NCBI GenBank assembly: GCA_032622095.1
Contig: CP136064.1
Span: 196,075,948-196,139,947 of the forward strand
Reading direction: 5' to 3'
Source: Siphonodentalium dalli
Lineage: Eukaryota; Mollusca; Scaphopoda; Gadilida; Siphonodentaliidae
Length of the DNA: 64,000 nucleotides
The translations under genes and the position numbers were made by a program. Under the pieces are notes generated by a model. The model was not told the DNA's origin, did no database searches, and saw only the letters and a list, made by a program, of their open reading frames with translations. Shown piece after piece: positions 1 through 11,319 of this stretch; the first letter of the stretch is position 1; each line of letters starts with the position of its first letter.

Positions 1-950
1 TTATTTGCCCTGCTAATCGATATATCGATTGCTCAGCACAATTTCAAAGTAAAATGTGCGACTTCCGGGGCGAAACTGATGTAGGGAAGTTTTCAACGAT
101 GAATACTGTTTATATCAGGAAAATTAAGACATTGATAACATTATCCGAAAATGTACTGCATAAAGAGTCTGAATGCATGCCCCTTTAATACATTCGTCAT
201 TATTTTGAAGACAAAAGCTAAGGGCCACATGGAGACGTTTATCGCTAGAACACTGGACGTTTCTAGTCAAAATCTAAAGAGCATTGCTCGGGCGACAATT
301 GAACTTACTCGGGCGACAACGGAACATACAGGGCGGGAATCGGAGCGAAAACATAAATCACTGATTACAGCATTTTGCTGGCTTTTTAGGCAACAAAATT
401 ATAGGAGAAAATGTCCCGGTTGAAGCTAGAGGTAAACATTAGCATAATATGTTATTAAACTTACATTATATCTATGTTTTTAAGTTTTTCGGCTGGTAAA
501 TTTGAAATTTGCTCGGTCAACAAGCGGAAAAACTCACAACGGAATTTGGAATTTGCTCGGGCGGAATGAGATTTCAAGGAGCGGATCTGATAATTCCTTG
601 AAATCATCAGCATAATAAATAAGACACATCATTATCACAGATAAAAAGAGGTTAATAGCCTATATAAACACAATGTTGTAACATTTGCCTGTACAACTGC
701 ATATAACACAGCACATGGGAATTAATCTAATTTATATTGAAATAAATGACACAAATAAACATCTGTTATTTGTTTATCCAACACTCAGATAAGATCTCAT
801 TTCATACACAGGAGACATTAGATAGAATGGCAGGCAGACAAGCTTTATATTGTTAGTGAAAGAGATGACTTCTCGAAATAATATTGTGACATAACGAATG
901 AGAAAGAACAACATTTGTAACATGTACTTACTTTGACGCTTCAATTGGCA
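1..950. other. Non-coding AT-rich DNA, no gene recognised
   Basis: No convincing coding signal is visible. The only local structure is a word related to GCTCGGGCG that recurs at about 285-320 and 505-570, near 'GGGCGGGAATCGGAGCG' and 'GGGCGGAATGAG', suggesting a degenerate repeat. Confidence 0.4.
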
Positions 951-954
951 AGGA

Positions 955-1556
955 TAACAATCTGTCTGATTTTTCTCCCAGACCCCTGGACTGATTTCAA
1001 CTAAATTTGGTTGGGTGAGTTGGTGTACCCTGGCGGATGTTATAAATTCAAATTATATAAAATAATTATATTAAAAAAAACATTTTTTTAATTTATAAGG
1101 AGTAAAAAAAAATGTTTAAATGGAAATATTTTTTTTTTTCCAATCTTTTATTTTTTTTGTTAAATTGAGCAAGGAGTTAAATCTAAAAAAATTGTTTTAT
1201 TTTTTAATTATGTTCTGGCTCTGCCTGCATTTGACCCAGTGACCTCATTTAAACTAATCTGAACCCCAGTCTCCCAAGGACCTTCATACCAAATATGAAC
1301 CCATTCGGCCTGACGGTACTTGAGAAGAAGTCTTTTTAAGAATTACTATGAAGGGAAAGAGTTATGGCCCTGGCTTCGCAACTATTTGACCCAGTGACCT
1401 CATTTGAACAATCTAAATGTGAGTCACGTAGGGAACTTCAACACCAAAATGAACCCATTTGGTCTTATGGTTCCGGAGAAGATGTTTAAAGAATTGTTGA
1501 CGGATGAGGAGTGATGACTGTAGCTCCACAGGAGATCGTCTGTTTCAGGTGAGCTA
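955..1556. repeat. Degenerate tandem repeat, ~159-bp unit (family D)
   Basis: The phrase TTTGACCCAGTGACCTCATTT occurs at about 1229 and 1387, and each copy is followed by a variant of 'accaaatatgaacccattcgg', so the unit is about 159 bp. A third, more diverged unit precedes them and contains a low-complexity poly-A/T stretch (1060-1200). The block ends in 'caggtgagctaataaaa'. It resembles the other ~160-bp tandem families here in length and in its CCAAATnTG core. No coding potential. Confidence 0.6.
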
Positions 1557-1680
1557 ATAAAAACGGTGAGGGTGACCAATTCAGCAGTACTGATACAGTG
1601 TTTCTCCGACAGAATACAGAACTGAATATGATAACCTCATAGATACATGTATACTCAACATGCATGGGACAACATGACCA

Positions 1681-2300
1681 ATGAAAGTGTCAACGACACT
1701 GTAGCTCAACTTGGAAATGGGATCATGACATATAGTAGTCCATAGAGCGATAAGGAACTTGGACAGTTTTATATGCTTAAGTAACTAGAGTTTACCCTTA
1801 AGATGCACAAAAATAGTTTGGGATTAATCGGATAAAAAAGTTTGAGTGCCAGAGAATGCAGTAATACTAATAGAGTAAATTCTGAGATGGCACCAATCTA
1901 GAGGTCACCTCAAAGATCCATATTAAGTTTGGTGATGATAGGTTGAGGGAGTTGGCCTCTTGGTCTCTTGGCTACGCAGAAGGATTTAGTCATACAAAGA
2001 GTAAAATCCAAGATGGCCGTTGGCAGTAATGTTTTTCCAATGAAATACGGAATTGTATCGCTCCCATCTAGTGGTCACCCAAAAGTTCCATATGATGTTT
2101 AGAGATGATCGAATGAGGGATGCGGTCTGCAGGGTGTGCCAAAGGATTTAGAGTACATGCAGAGAGTAAATTCCAAGATAGCTGCCGGCGGCAATGTTTT
2201 TCATCATATCTGGAGGTGATCCAAAACATAACTGTAAATTTTCAAAACAATTATCCAATAAATGCGGGTTGCAGCGATGGACTCAAATTTAAAAAACCAA
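1681..2300 (-). mobile_element. Truncated Helentron-like (HINE) element, family A
   Basis: Starts with the same palindromic end as the large elements at 17.8 and 19.7 kb: AGTGTCAACGACACT followed by GTAGCTCAACTT. It continues into about two diverged ~162-bp monomers ('aggatttag' at 1981 and 2143; 'gtaaaatccaagatgg' at about 2003). The opposite terminus is missing. By comparison with the complete copies, the plus-strand left end is the element's 3' end, so the element is oriented minus. Confidence 0.6.
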
Positions 2301-2504
2301 AAACATCATTCCTCGAAAATAGGCAACTTTAACCCAAAGTCTTTTAGACTGATGGGTATGGAATATGTTTATTAACTCAATTTGATATGTTTGGGGGTGT
2401 TGATTAACAGAAATACAATTCTCAACAATCTGTTGTGAAATTTTCTGATAGTTAGGCACTAAAGCATGTAACCCCAGTATGAAAATAGGATGAAACATTG
2501 ATGA

Positions 2505-2640
2505 TTTGTGGGAAGGTGCAGGGAGGTCAGGGGGGGGGTCGGAAAAAAATTCCAGGCACGTATGATGGGGTGGGTGGGTGTCTCTCGGGTCCGAAAAGCA
2601 GTTTTTTCCATGTTCAAAATGTTTTTTCCATTTCTGCTAT
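2505..2640. repeat. G-rich stretch related to 3.82-4.03 kb
   Basis: Runs of G alternate with 'GGAAAAAAATTCC' and 'GGGTGGGTGGGTGTC'. The words 'attccaggcacgtatgatg' and 'gggtgggtgt' recur at 3.83-4.02 kb, so this is a dispersed repeat. The clustered G-runs could form G-quadruplexes. No protein-like reading frame. Confidence 0.45.
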
Positions 2641-3815
2641 TGGGTCTTATTTTTATGTGTTTTGAACAGAAACAGGTCATATATAGATAATAGCAATGCT
2701 ATACTATATATAGAGGTTATCAGAAGTTGGATCAGTTGCACAATGGCCAACAATAACCCAAATTCAACTTGATAGAACAAGAAACTGCGCTATTGATAAA
2801 AAATAAAATTTCATCAGGATTCCATCTACTGATACAACAAAATAAGAATAACTATTCAAAACTCAGCTGAAAATAAGCAATAAAATGAAAGGACACTTGA
2901 CCATATGTGACTTGGAAATAAAGATATAATAAATAATGGAATAAAATAGACTTTTGAAAACGTAAAACATAAAATCTTAACATATAAATTGAAGGCCAGC
3001 CGGGCCAGCTTGAACAATTTCAAATTGTTTTCCAAGTTAATGTGGATCAGCTTTTAATGTTAATCACAGTAACAAAGATTTTATCGTCACTGATATCGTG
3101 AGCAAAAAAGAAGTGAGATTGGGCTATCTATCCATATGTTATTCCCAATTATTACGAAGCCTAATACTTCAGGCAGTGGCTACCAGCCTGCCATTACACG
3201 CTATAACATGTTTCCTCAGTTCTGAGATGCCCCGAGAAGAGTCATACGGGTATATCATGGCTATAATGTTTGGAATAAGCATTATTCTTTGAACTGGGAT
3301 GAACAGTTGTATTTCCACATGTGTTGTTAAACAATTTGGTTCAAGCAATAAATCACATAGCAAATATCAAAATATAAAATAATCTTAAATGTGTTGTACC
3401 ATGTAGTCTGTAGAATACTCAAATCTGATTATGTGACTAGATCATGTGACTATATATTATGAAAATGAATGTTAATAAAAACTTTGGCATTCTGCCTATC
3501 GCTAGAATTGTGATTATGTTGAAACATTTCTTGATTAATGACACTTATATGATAAATTCAAATAGTATCGTTATCTTCATTATGCACTGTTCTATTAAAA
3601 TATCGCGCAATAAACTATGACAGACGGTTCTCAGACAGTTGCCGCAAACTCAGTCAAACTCCTGTATTTTGAATTGTTCTTATACAATATTGCATTTTTA
3701 TTTCATGGTTCATATATCTTCATGGTTAAAGCCTAATAATGCTGGATAATGCAGGATAATGCAGGATAATCAGGGATAATGGATAATCAGCTATTTGGTT
3801 GCTCAATTGATAATT
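2640..3815. other. Intergenic DNA, nothing recognised
   Basis: AT-rich. Short open frames around 3098-3363 exist on both strands but have no splice signals, domain or composition support. A short direct repeat 'ggataatgca'/'ggataatcag' lies at 3740-3790. Confidence 0.35.
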
Positions 3816-4035
3816 TTCTCAAATTTAGGGGGGGTGGGTGTCCAAAACTGACCGGAAAAAAATTCCTGAAATGGAAAAAAAAGGGTGGGTGTCCAAAATT
3901 GCCTGGAAAAAAAGGCCGGAAACTGAAGAAATTGGGTGGGTGGGTGGTCCGAGGCCGGAAAAAAAAAAAAAATCATCATACGTGCCTGGAATTTTTTTTT
4001 TCGACCCCCCCCTGGGGAGGTGGGAATTTTTTTAG
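3815..4035. repeat. G/A-rich repeat with GGGTGGGTGTCC units
   Basis: Repeated 'gggtgggtgtccaaaa' followed by 'ggaaaaaaa' at about 3828, 3882 and 3930, ending in a pyrimidine-rich inverted counterpart ('ttttttcgacccccccc' at about 3991-4011). Long apparent reading frames here are artefacts of the low-complexity sequence. Confidence 0.5.
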
Positions 4036-4534
4036 CAGGTCAATATTGTTCACATACAGGGAACTCATGCTTTAACGCAACATATTATTATGGAATAACT
4101 ACTTAATTCTACATGCATGTACTAAATTATACCAAGAATCAATCATATATATAAATGGTCCTGACTATATTTTGTAAATAATAATTTCAACTACTAGAAT
4201 AAGGTCTATATCAGTTTTATAGAGGTATTAACTTAGTATTTGTGTGTCCAATGTGGGGAAGGTAGTGGTGTGGTGAAAGCTTCCCTTAGACAAAAGATTC
4301 AAGACAGCCACTCCTATATGCGAGATTTATAAAAGAGCGGTCTGACTCCTGTTATAAATTGCCAGGCCATATGATAAATAAAAACTTAAATAAAAGAATA
4401 TAAAATAAAGAGCCTTGCAAGCTCATTACAATATTATATCTAGATAAGACTATATACATTATTAAATAGTACATGTATATCTGTATCTACAATACATTAA
4501 GAGCTGTTATTACCTTGTGTGTTATGGGAATTTT

Positions 4535-4740
4535 AAAAAAAAGAGGTTTACCTATCTTTTGCCCTCCGTTACCGGAAATGAAGGTACTATTTTATTTGGC
4601 CTAATCGATCCATTGACAGTAACACATGGAACGACACCCCACTCCAAGTTAAGCCACAATGTCAGACACGCCCATGCAGGCTCCTTTGTGCAGGGGCTGC
4701 TGAATAAAGGCTCCCAAAGCCTGTTTCAGCTTGTAATGTT
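4535..4740. other. GC-richer island of unknown nature
   Basis: This ~200-bp segment is clearly richer in GC than its surroundings and is open on both strands. On the minus strand an AATAAA-like word (CCAAATAAAATAG, about 4588-4600) and an AG-preceded start near 4731 could fit a terminal exon, but no family is recognised. An exapted or dispersed repeat is equally possible. Confidence 0.25.
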
Positions 4741-4744
4741 GATA

Positions 4745-6440
4745 AATTATATTTAAAAGCAATATAAAAACAAGTATAATTTATTTTATAAAAATATTAC
4801 AGTGAGTTCAACAAGATTCAAAATACTTTTGCATCTAATATTTTCTTATCCACGACCTAGCTACCATGGCTATTGTCTATGAAGGTGGCTGTATGAGTGA
4901 GGGAATAAATAACTAGTAACAACAAACTGGTGCTTAAAAATAACTCCCAACATCTCACTTCCAAATTAGAAGAATAGAGCTCACATGGAGCGTAAACAAA
5001 CACAATAGAAAATTGACAATTTGAATTTGTAGGTCTATTTGGGTGACTTCTAAAGTAAATGTACAGACCCAAATATGGGTGCTTCTTAAACTAATTCAAT
5101 TGTTTTTCAGAATTATTGTGGAAATTCTATATTTAAGATTTATTAGATTTTAGATAAATTTTCAGATGGTGGTAGATAAGGCCAAAACAAAAAAGTCCTT
5201 TGTTTCTGCTAATAGGCTGCATGGCTGGAAAAAATTAGGGTCTCCAGGCAGGTACTACTATTTTAAAAAATAACTTTTTAACAATTCCTCAATGCTAACC
5301 CATCAAATATCAACACCCTAATCCCAGGAAATCATCTTAGAGCGGAGATTATACTATTCTATATTCTTTTCCATTAGGCCTTGTTGGTTATTCTTACCAA
5401 TCAATCAATCAATCAATCTTTTATATTGGAAAAAGCTGATGTTAAAACATGTTTGCGTTATTCAAATACAATTAACAGTTGTTATGAGGCAAGACTCTTA
5501 GCATGCCGAAAGATAAATTATTCTGATGAAGGAACATAAGTACATGTACATGTGGAGACATTTTCAGCACTTTCAACTGTTTTTTTGGTCAACGAGGAAC
5601 ATCTAATAAAGTTCCCAGAAGGAGTCATTCCTTGTGTGACTATTTTATAATACAAGTTCATCGCTCATCATAACTGGCAAGTGGTCCATCTTTTTAAAAA
5701 AATACAGTTTATGTTTTTTTTGAAGTGTGCAGATAAAAAAATCTGCCATTTAAGTTACAGATATCAATAAAATGTATAGACCAGGGGGTTTGAGATATGG
5801 TCAGTCGGGTTAGCAGAAACAAAGGTCTTTTTTTTTGTAGGTATAAAATAATAAATATGAATTGAAGAACACTGTCCGGAACGCTTCTATCAATTAATAT
5901 TGATTTTATTATAATATGAGATGATAAAATGGGACACTTTATTGTTCTATTTTTAGAACAGACCATTCTGGTGATACCATATATTAATAGAGATCATTAG
6001 GGTGTCCCCATACCTATGCTCCGAATGTCAAATGTCCCCAGATTGATAGTTTGTATTGTATTATTCCATAGTTATAAGCGATGAGTCTAATTAATGTTTG
6101 TTTGTGATAAATTACACAATAAAATTTCTGGTCTCTGTGAACAGTAACCACTATTGTTTGTTAACTAAACAACCACACGTTTTAGACCAGAAAATATTTA
6201 AAATATAATTAATATTAATCGATAGAAGCATTTCCGGACAGGGGTCTTCGAGTCATAACTAATATTTTATACCCCTGGACTATATAGCACAGGTTTACAA
6301 AGAGATCGACCATCTTCAAGGCCTAAGAAAAATATCTACATTATCTCCATTCCAACTCCATTAAATAACTCCACTGGGACCTGAAGTACATGTCAGATAT
6401 TTTTGCATTTTTTCAATTTCTCCTAGTTTCCTAGTTCAGA
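4745..6440. other. Intergenic DNA, nothing recognised
   Basis: AT-rich with a short (CAAT)n run at about 5398-5418. No exon-like frame with splice signals was found. Confidence 0.35.
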
Positions 6441-6447
6441 TTAGTGC

Positions 6448-6453
6448 TTTATT
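6448..6453 (-). terminator. Candidate polyadenylation signal of COA6
   Basis: TTTATT on the plus strand reads AATAAA on the minus strand, about 215 nt past the COA6 stop codon. Distance and strand fit a 3' UTR ending near 6430. Confidence 0.5.
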
Positions 6454-6668
6454 GATGGAGTCATGTCACAAAGTGTGATGCGAACGAGAGGCCGGTACTG
6501 AACAAGGTGGCTAATCTTCCATACTTGTAACGTCATCCATAGTCCTCTGAAAACTCATCTCGATATCTTCCATTAGCCTGATGATACATCAATTCTTAAT
6601 AAATTCACGATCATGAATTTTGACCAGTTCAAACATAATCTGTGTGCAATACTTTGATGAAATTTCTG

Positions 6669-6767
6669 TCACCTGTTATCTTTCCCTTCTTCTGTGGGAA
6701 CAAATCCATGTTTCTCCAGGTTTTCTTTGTATTTCAAATACTCCCGCCTTCTTGTAAAGTACTTCAC
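6669..6767 (-). CDS. COA6: COA6 coding exon 2 (terminal)
   Basis: Codes for the last 32 residues (VKYFTRRREYLKYKENL...) and a TGA stop. The acceptor is TTTTTTCTAATGGACAG on the minus strand, a good pyrimidine tract. The Trp-Val junction falls exactly where vertebrate COA6 has Trp-Ile. The C-terminal tail (EEGKDNR) is charged and, as in the family, not conserved. Confidence 0.92.
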   Translation of the reverse strand: MKYFTRRREYLKYKENLEKHGFVPTEEGKDNR

Positions 6768-9232
6768 CTGTCCATTAGAAAAAAGTTTATAAAATAAACA
6801 TAGGATAAATAATTCTAAAAGGGGGGAAAATGTGAACATCATCAACACTTCATTGAAAGGTCTTGTGATGGTAAATATCCATACCAAAATTTCATTGAGA
6901 TGTTATAAGGCCATGGTTATATGAAAGTCAGTTTAGCGTCAATCGCAGCATCACATTTTTTTTTTGCCAGATAATTGCACATTTAAATAACTTGAATTAT
7001 TAGGTTGCATGAAATCAAAAGCAAGTTTGCAAGAAATCGGTTCACTGACTGGAACATGTACTTCCAATTTATAGATTTTCTAGTCATGTGATCATGTTTA
7101 TTTGGGTAGTGCTCAATTAACTACTGAACCTGAGCTTATAGCAAGTTAGCAACCACACCGCTTTTCAAGTTTAGGGATGTATGACGCATTGATTTATGCT
7201 ATACCATGAAAGTGGCATATAAAATAGGGGTTAAAAATCACGTGACTTCCGGTCATGTATTGCTCTTGAATTGACATCTTCTCTGAGAGCAATTAATCAC
7301 CCAAGGAGATTGTTAAAGCATGGAATCGGTAATGGACGAAGCCAATGGGATGAATATGAAATTGGCTACTTCACCATTTCCGAAGAATTTCTATGCGATG
7401 TAGGCCTATATATTAGTTTCATTTCAACCAATTCGTTGGTTAGCTGAATGAAAACCAGCGAAGACGTAATGGTATGGTCCATGACGTCTTTTATGGTATC
7501 CAGATGCAATTTCACTTGTTATGCATGGAATGTGCTGGAAACACTGATTTCACATCACTTGGCTAGACCATAGCTTTCTTCATCTATGACCAGACATATA
7601 TATACCCAGACATGCTTCAATTACTATAACAAGAGATGTTCATATAGGTTCTATCAGCACTGCGTAGACCCTAATCTCTTTTGTTCGAAATTCGGAAACA
7701 GCTTATAATGCTTATTCAATGTATAACTTTGATACGTATTTTCAAAATACGAAATCTACATATAGAGTACATATTTTGCTGCATTCAGCCATTCACTGAC
7801 CTATTTTAGTCACCAGAACTTGAAAAATTACAAGGTTTAGTTTGAGTAATAGTGTGAGTCACTTTAATGAGAGATGTGGGGGCAGGGTGTTGGGACTGTG
7901 GTGTTCCATTCCCTCCAACTGTTTGTAAAACTATTCGACATTTGGAACATGCCTGACACAGCAACAGTTGAAAATTGAAAAACCACATATAGGTTTAAAT
8001 TGTTATGATAGTTTGATTTTCAAATAGATATTTGATATGAAATATACCAAAAATCTAATTTTTTACTACTTTCGGTAACATTTGCGGACATAAATTTAGC
8101 TGAACTCCTCGACCTTTGACTTATACAGAGGATGACAATGTTTGCCGAATGGCTGGGTAACCTGCTAGTGATAGCTATAATATTATATTAGCCCCTATCA
8201 AATTTGGAATTTTCATGTGATGATAGTACAATCACGTATATACATGTATATACCACTCGAACATACATGTACATTGCACATATATGCATCTTCGAGTGGT
8301 ATATAGTACTACCTGAAGATCCATATCAAGTTTGGTGGTGTCAGATGAGGGATGTGGCATGTAGGGTGTGCCAAAGGATTTAGTCATGCAAAGAGTAAAA
8401 TATAAGATGGTTGCCAGTGGCCATGTTTTTCATTGAAAATCACTAAAATTTGATGGCTCCCATCTAGAGATGATCCTTATCATGCCTGTAAATTTTCAAA
8501 ACATTTTTCCAATAAATGCAGGCTGCAATGTGTGCCAATGAATTCAAATTTGAAATCCAAAATGGCTGCTGGTGGCCATATTTTTTATCAAATTTCATAA
8601 AAAAAATCTATGGCTCCCATCTAGAGATCACCCCAAAGATCTGTGTGCAGTTTCATGATGATCGGATGACAGATGTGGCCTGTAGGGTGAGCCAAAGGAA
8701 TTTGTTGACGAATGCACACACAGTTGATGGATGCCAATCCATGGCAATAGCTCAAACACTACAAAGTAAAGTTGAGCTAAAAATGATGAAAGTGATCAAA
8801 TCATCAATTCAGTGTGAATAGGGTGGTGTACATCAGTACAGGTACAGTAATGCCCAGAATAATCGACTCCTTAACCACAGCAGAATTATAGGTAACTTTT
8901 CAGGATATAGTCGGAAATATGGCTTGTTGCCATTCATCGGAAAGTTCTGTGAGAGCTTTCCGATGAATGGCAACAAGCCATATTTCCGACTAAATCCTGA
9001 AAAGTTACCCATAATTCTGCTGTGGTTAAGGAGTCGATTCTTTAGGGCATTACAGGTATTATCTCTTTGGTTGATTGATACTAACCCATCTGTTAGTACA
9101 GCTGGATTCAAATTTTTCCAGTGACTTTTGGCATTTGGTTGCATCATTATTATTTCCATCCAAACACTCCCAGAACTCATCTCTAGCAGCCCAACACTGT
9201 TTTCTTGCTTCAGCATTTGGAGCAGTGGTCAT
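6669..9232 (-). CDS. COA6: Cytochrome c oxidase assembly factor 6 (COA6), two coding exons
   Basis: Joining 9232-9086 to 6767-6669 gives an 81-residue protein. COA6 is a small twin-cysteine protein of the mitochondrial intermembrane space that helps deliver copper to COX2 during complex IV assembly. Visible family marks: QCWAARDEFWEC (residues 12-23) is a CX9C motif with cysteines 13 and 23; a CX10C motif follows with cysteines 34 and 45; then ESSC and WVKYFTRRREYLKYKE. Vertebrate COA6 has CWGARDEYWKC and WIKYFDKRRDYLKFKE at the same places and is about 79 residues in its short form, so this copy is full length. The start at 9232 is the first ATG in frame, with an in-frame stop two codons upstream (TGA AAA ATG). 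The 2.3-kb intron has GT (GTTAGT) and AG (GGACAG) ends in phase 0 and holds a palindromic MITE and a HINE fragment. The identification is sure; any 5' non-coding exon is not known. Confidence 0.93.
7238..7258 (+). promoter_or_regulatory. E-box plus ETS motif, possible promoter
   Basis: CACGTGACTTCCGG joins a CACGTG E-box to CTTCCGG (an ETS/GABP site on the other strand), an arrangement typical of housekeeping promoters. About 65 bp downstream on the plus strand an ATG opens a 27-codon frame (7321-7404). It lies inside the COA6 intron; no gene could be attached to it. Confidence 0.35.
7806..7952 (-). CDS. Exon-like segment inside the COA6 intron, unidentified
   Basis: On the minus strand a plausible acceptor (CAACTGTTGCTGTGTCAG) precedes 48 open codons (ACSKCRIVLQTVGGNG...) and a TAA stop. 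The frame is phase 0, so it could splice after COA6 exon 1 and yield an alternative C-terminus lacking the WVKYF helix. Base composition is richer than the flanking intron. No homology is recognised; chance is the main alternative. Confidence 0.2.
   Translation of the reverse strand, partial: ACSKCRIVLQTVGGNGTPQSQHPAPTSLIKVTHTITQTKPCNFSSSGD
8310..8785 (-). mobile_element. Diverged Helentron-like element fragment, family A subfamily
   Basis: Contains about two and a half diverged monomers ('ccaaaggatttagtcatgcaa', 'ctcccatctagag') and ends in the family terminus: a CACACACA stretch, CCATGGCAATAGCTCAAAC and AAAGTAAAGTTGAGCTA. The opposite end is missing. It lies in the COA6 intron. Confidence 0.6.
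8843..9058. mobile_element. Palindromic mariner-like MITE, copy 1
   Basis: Two ~100-bp arms form a near-perfect inverted repeat around 8945-8960, with termini TACAGTAATGCCC / GGGCATTAC. The TA at each edge suggests a Tc1/mariner-type target. Six other copies or partial copies occur in the window. It sits in the COA6 intron next to the splice donor. Confidence 0.8.
9086..9232 (-). CDS. COA6: COA6 coding exon 1
   Basis: Codes for residues 1-49, from MTTAPNAEARKQCW to SSCTNRW, including all four structural cysteines of the CX9C-CX10C fold. It ends in phase 0 before GTTAGTATC on the minus strand. A palindromic mariner-like MITE ends only about 27 bp inside the intron (at 9058), so any lengthening of that insertion would threaten this donor site. 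Confidence 0.92.
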
Positions 9233-9390
9233 TTTTCATTCCTTCTGGAATAATTTTTTTTTTTTATTCATTTTAAATACTATCCACAAGGAAATATATG
9301 TCAACACTAAGTACACATTAAATTACATCCTTTGGAAATATAAATAGGAAAATGACCACTCTGCATGATTAGTCATGATCTATTACATGT

Positions 9391-9450
9391 ATAGTGGTAA
9401 AATGTTCGCTTTGTCTAGAGATCCTGAGATCAGATCTCGAGTAGGGAGCA
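9391..9450 (+). repeat. tRNA-like SINE fragment (tentative)
   Basis: 'TAGTGGTAAAATGTTCG' resembles a Pol III A box, and 'GAGATCAGATCTCGAG' sits at the distance of a B box. No poly-A tail or target duplication was identified, so the call is weak. Confidence 0.2.
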
Positions 9451-10530
9451 CCACCAATTATCAAATTCTGAAACTCTAGTCAGTCCTTCCCATGATGAAA
9501 ATACAGTGAGAGCACTTATTTGCTCGCATGGTATAATTTCGCCTGTAATATAATCATAAGTTGGATTTCTCTCAAACAAAATGTCATTGTGGGATGTCTG
9601 GTTACATTTTCACATGCCCATAATTTAACTTAGATGGAAAAGGTTATAAATATACATTCACAACTATAGTTCTATTATACTGAATCAACAATTACAGTGA
9701 CCATAAACATTTTGACAAGAGGGACGAGTGCAAATTTTGTACTCAATAATTAAAATTGCGAGTGCATAAGGTGTGAGAACAATCGCTGCTATGAATGGAA
9801 ATTATTCCTTGTATGTAATAAAAACATCATAATAAAGCACTGTAGCATTGTTAAACGATTTCAGTTTGATCTGAAAATATACAGGAACCCAATTAAAGGT
9901 ACTCAACCCGATAAAACTCCTCTCAATTACTATTTCAATGGCTTCGGGGGTCAAAAATATTTGATTCGAGTCGAGGAAGTCACCCATCAAAGCTCAGATT
10001 TGTTAGATATCGATTTTAGAAATCTATTATTTTTCATTATCGGGAATACTATCTGGCCCAGAACTCAGTCAAAATTGCGTCAAATGGAGAAGGCGAAAAA
10101 AACAAAAAACCCTGGCATGTCTTGACATACCCATTGGCGTTTATTGCACATAATCCTGGTGCTTATATATTCACTTGAAATAATTTTGAATAAAAATAAA
10201 TAAAACCAACACATTAATATCTCAATTATTCTCATTTTACCACGCTATTATGACTGATAGAACAGTTTAGTGAGAAAATAAAAAATTAAACAACTAATTA
10301 AGCTGATGTCACCTTATCCCAGCCAGCCGTAAAAAACAAATCAAGACACTGAACAAGATTTAAAAGAACTCTAATAGCTGCTATGAAATAAAATGTCTGG
10401 TCTTTCCAGGTCTTTCGTGTTCTTATATGATAATGATCAACAACTGTTATAAAAGCTACATTCTTGTCCTGGCATAATCTTACAATAGCACCTAATGTTG
10501 AAAGCTACTGATTCTAATTTTGAGAAAATG
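9450..10530. other. Intergenic DNA, nothing recognised
   Basis: AT-rich, no domain-bearing frame and no clear repeat. Confidence 0.35.
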
Positions 10531-10536
10531 GGTTAC

Positions 10537-10640
10537 CTTTGGGGGTTCCATTGCTTTTGTCTGCTTAAGAAGAGATCTTGCCTAAACCCATCACCACAAA
10601 GCAGTGCCATCCCAAATGTAACCTTTTCTGCATGAATCGG
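10537..10640 (-). other. Exon-like segment upstream of COA6, unidentified
   Basis: On the minus strand AG precedes an open frame (KVTFGMALLCGDGF...) that ends at a GTAACC donor. An ATG in good context (GGGATGG) is at 10610. If spliced to the COA6 start exon at a possible AG near 9244, the frame stops before the COA6 ATG, so it might be a 5' UTR exon with a short upstream frame. This is speculative. Confidence 0.2.
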
Positions 10641-10701
10641 TAACTGTCAACTGGTCATCTGGTTGTGCTATTGCAACATTATACATTTGTCCTTAGTTGC
10701 A

Positions 10702-10918
10702 TACAGTAATGGTCTAAGTAATCAACTTCTTAACCACAGCAGAGTTATGGGTAACTTTTCAGGATTTAGTCGGAAATATGGCTTGTTGCCATTCATCGGA
10801 AAGCTCTCAGGGAGAGCTTACCGATGAATGGCAATAAGCCATATTTCCGACTAAATCCTGAAAAGTTACCCATAATTCTGCTGTGGTTAAGAAGTCGATT
10901 ACTTAGACCATTACTGTA
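10702..10918. mobile_element. Palindromic mariner-like MITE, copy 2
   Basis: A nearly perfect palindrome with arms of about 100 bp, starting TACAGTAATGG and ending CCATTACTGTA. Its terminal words are CAGTAATGGTCTAAGTAATC and their reverse complement; both arms carry the same substitutions relative to other copies (GGTCTAAG for GCCCTAAA), evidence of arm-to-arm conversion. Confidence 0.85.
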
Positions 10919-11319
10919 TGCACTGATGTATGCAGATGTATGCATATTAAAGACAAGGTGTAATGAAACTGAATGCCATTGAATGTTACAAGAAATTGTT
11001 TGTCTAATCTACCAGAATCTAGTCTATTAAAATATGATAAACCTGTGATAATTGACATTATTCTTCACAAATCTTAAATAACCATGTCGACAGCTCAGAA
11101 GAGCAACCGAGTATGTCACAATCACATCCCAACACCATTCATTCATAGCAACAACATAGCAAACATCACAGTGACATGTTTGAAGGCATAATAGCTGATA
11201 GTTATGGGAGAAATAACCAGAAAATAACCATATTTTGTGTAGATGTACATATCTTGATCAAAGACAATTATTACATATGAAGTTCACAGAAAAACACCTA
11301 CCCCTTTCAACATTAGTTT

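Noticed and set aside
4517-4756. 79-codon plus-strand frame
   Set aside because: Both strands are open because the island is GC-richer; no family recognised, kept only as an unclassified island.
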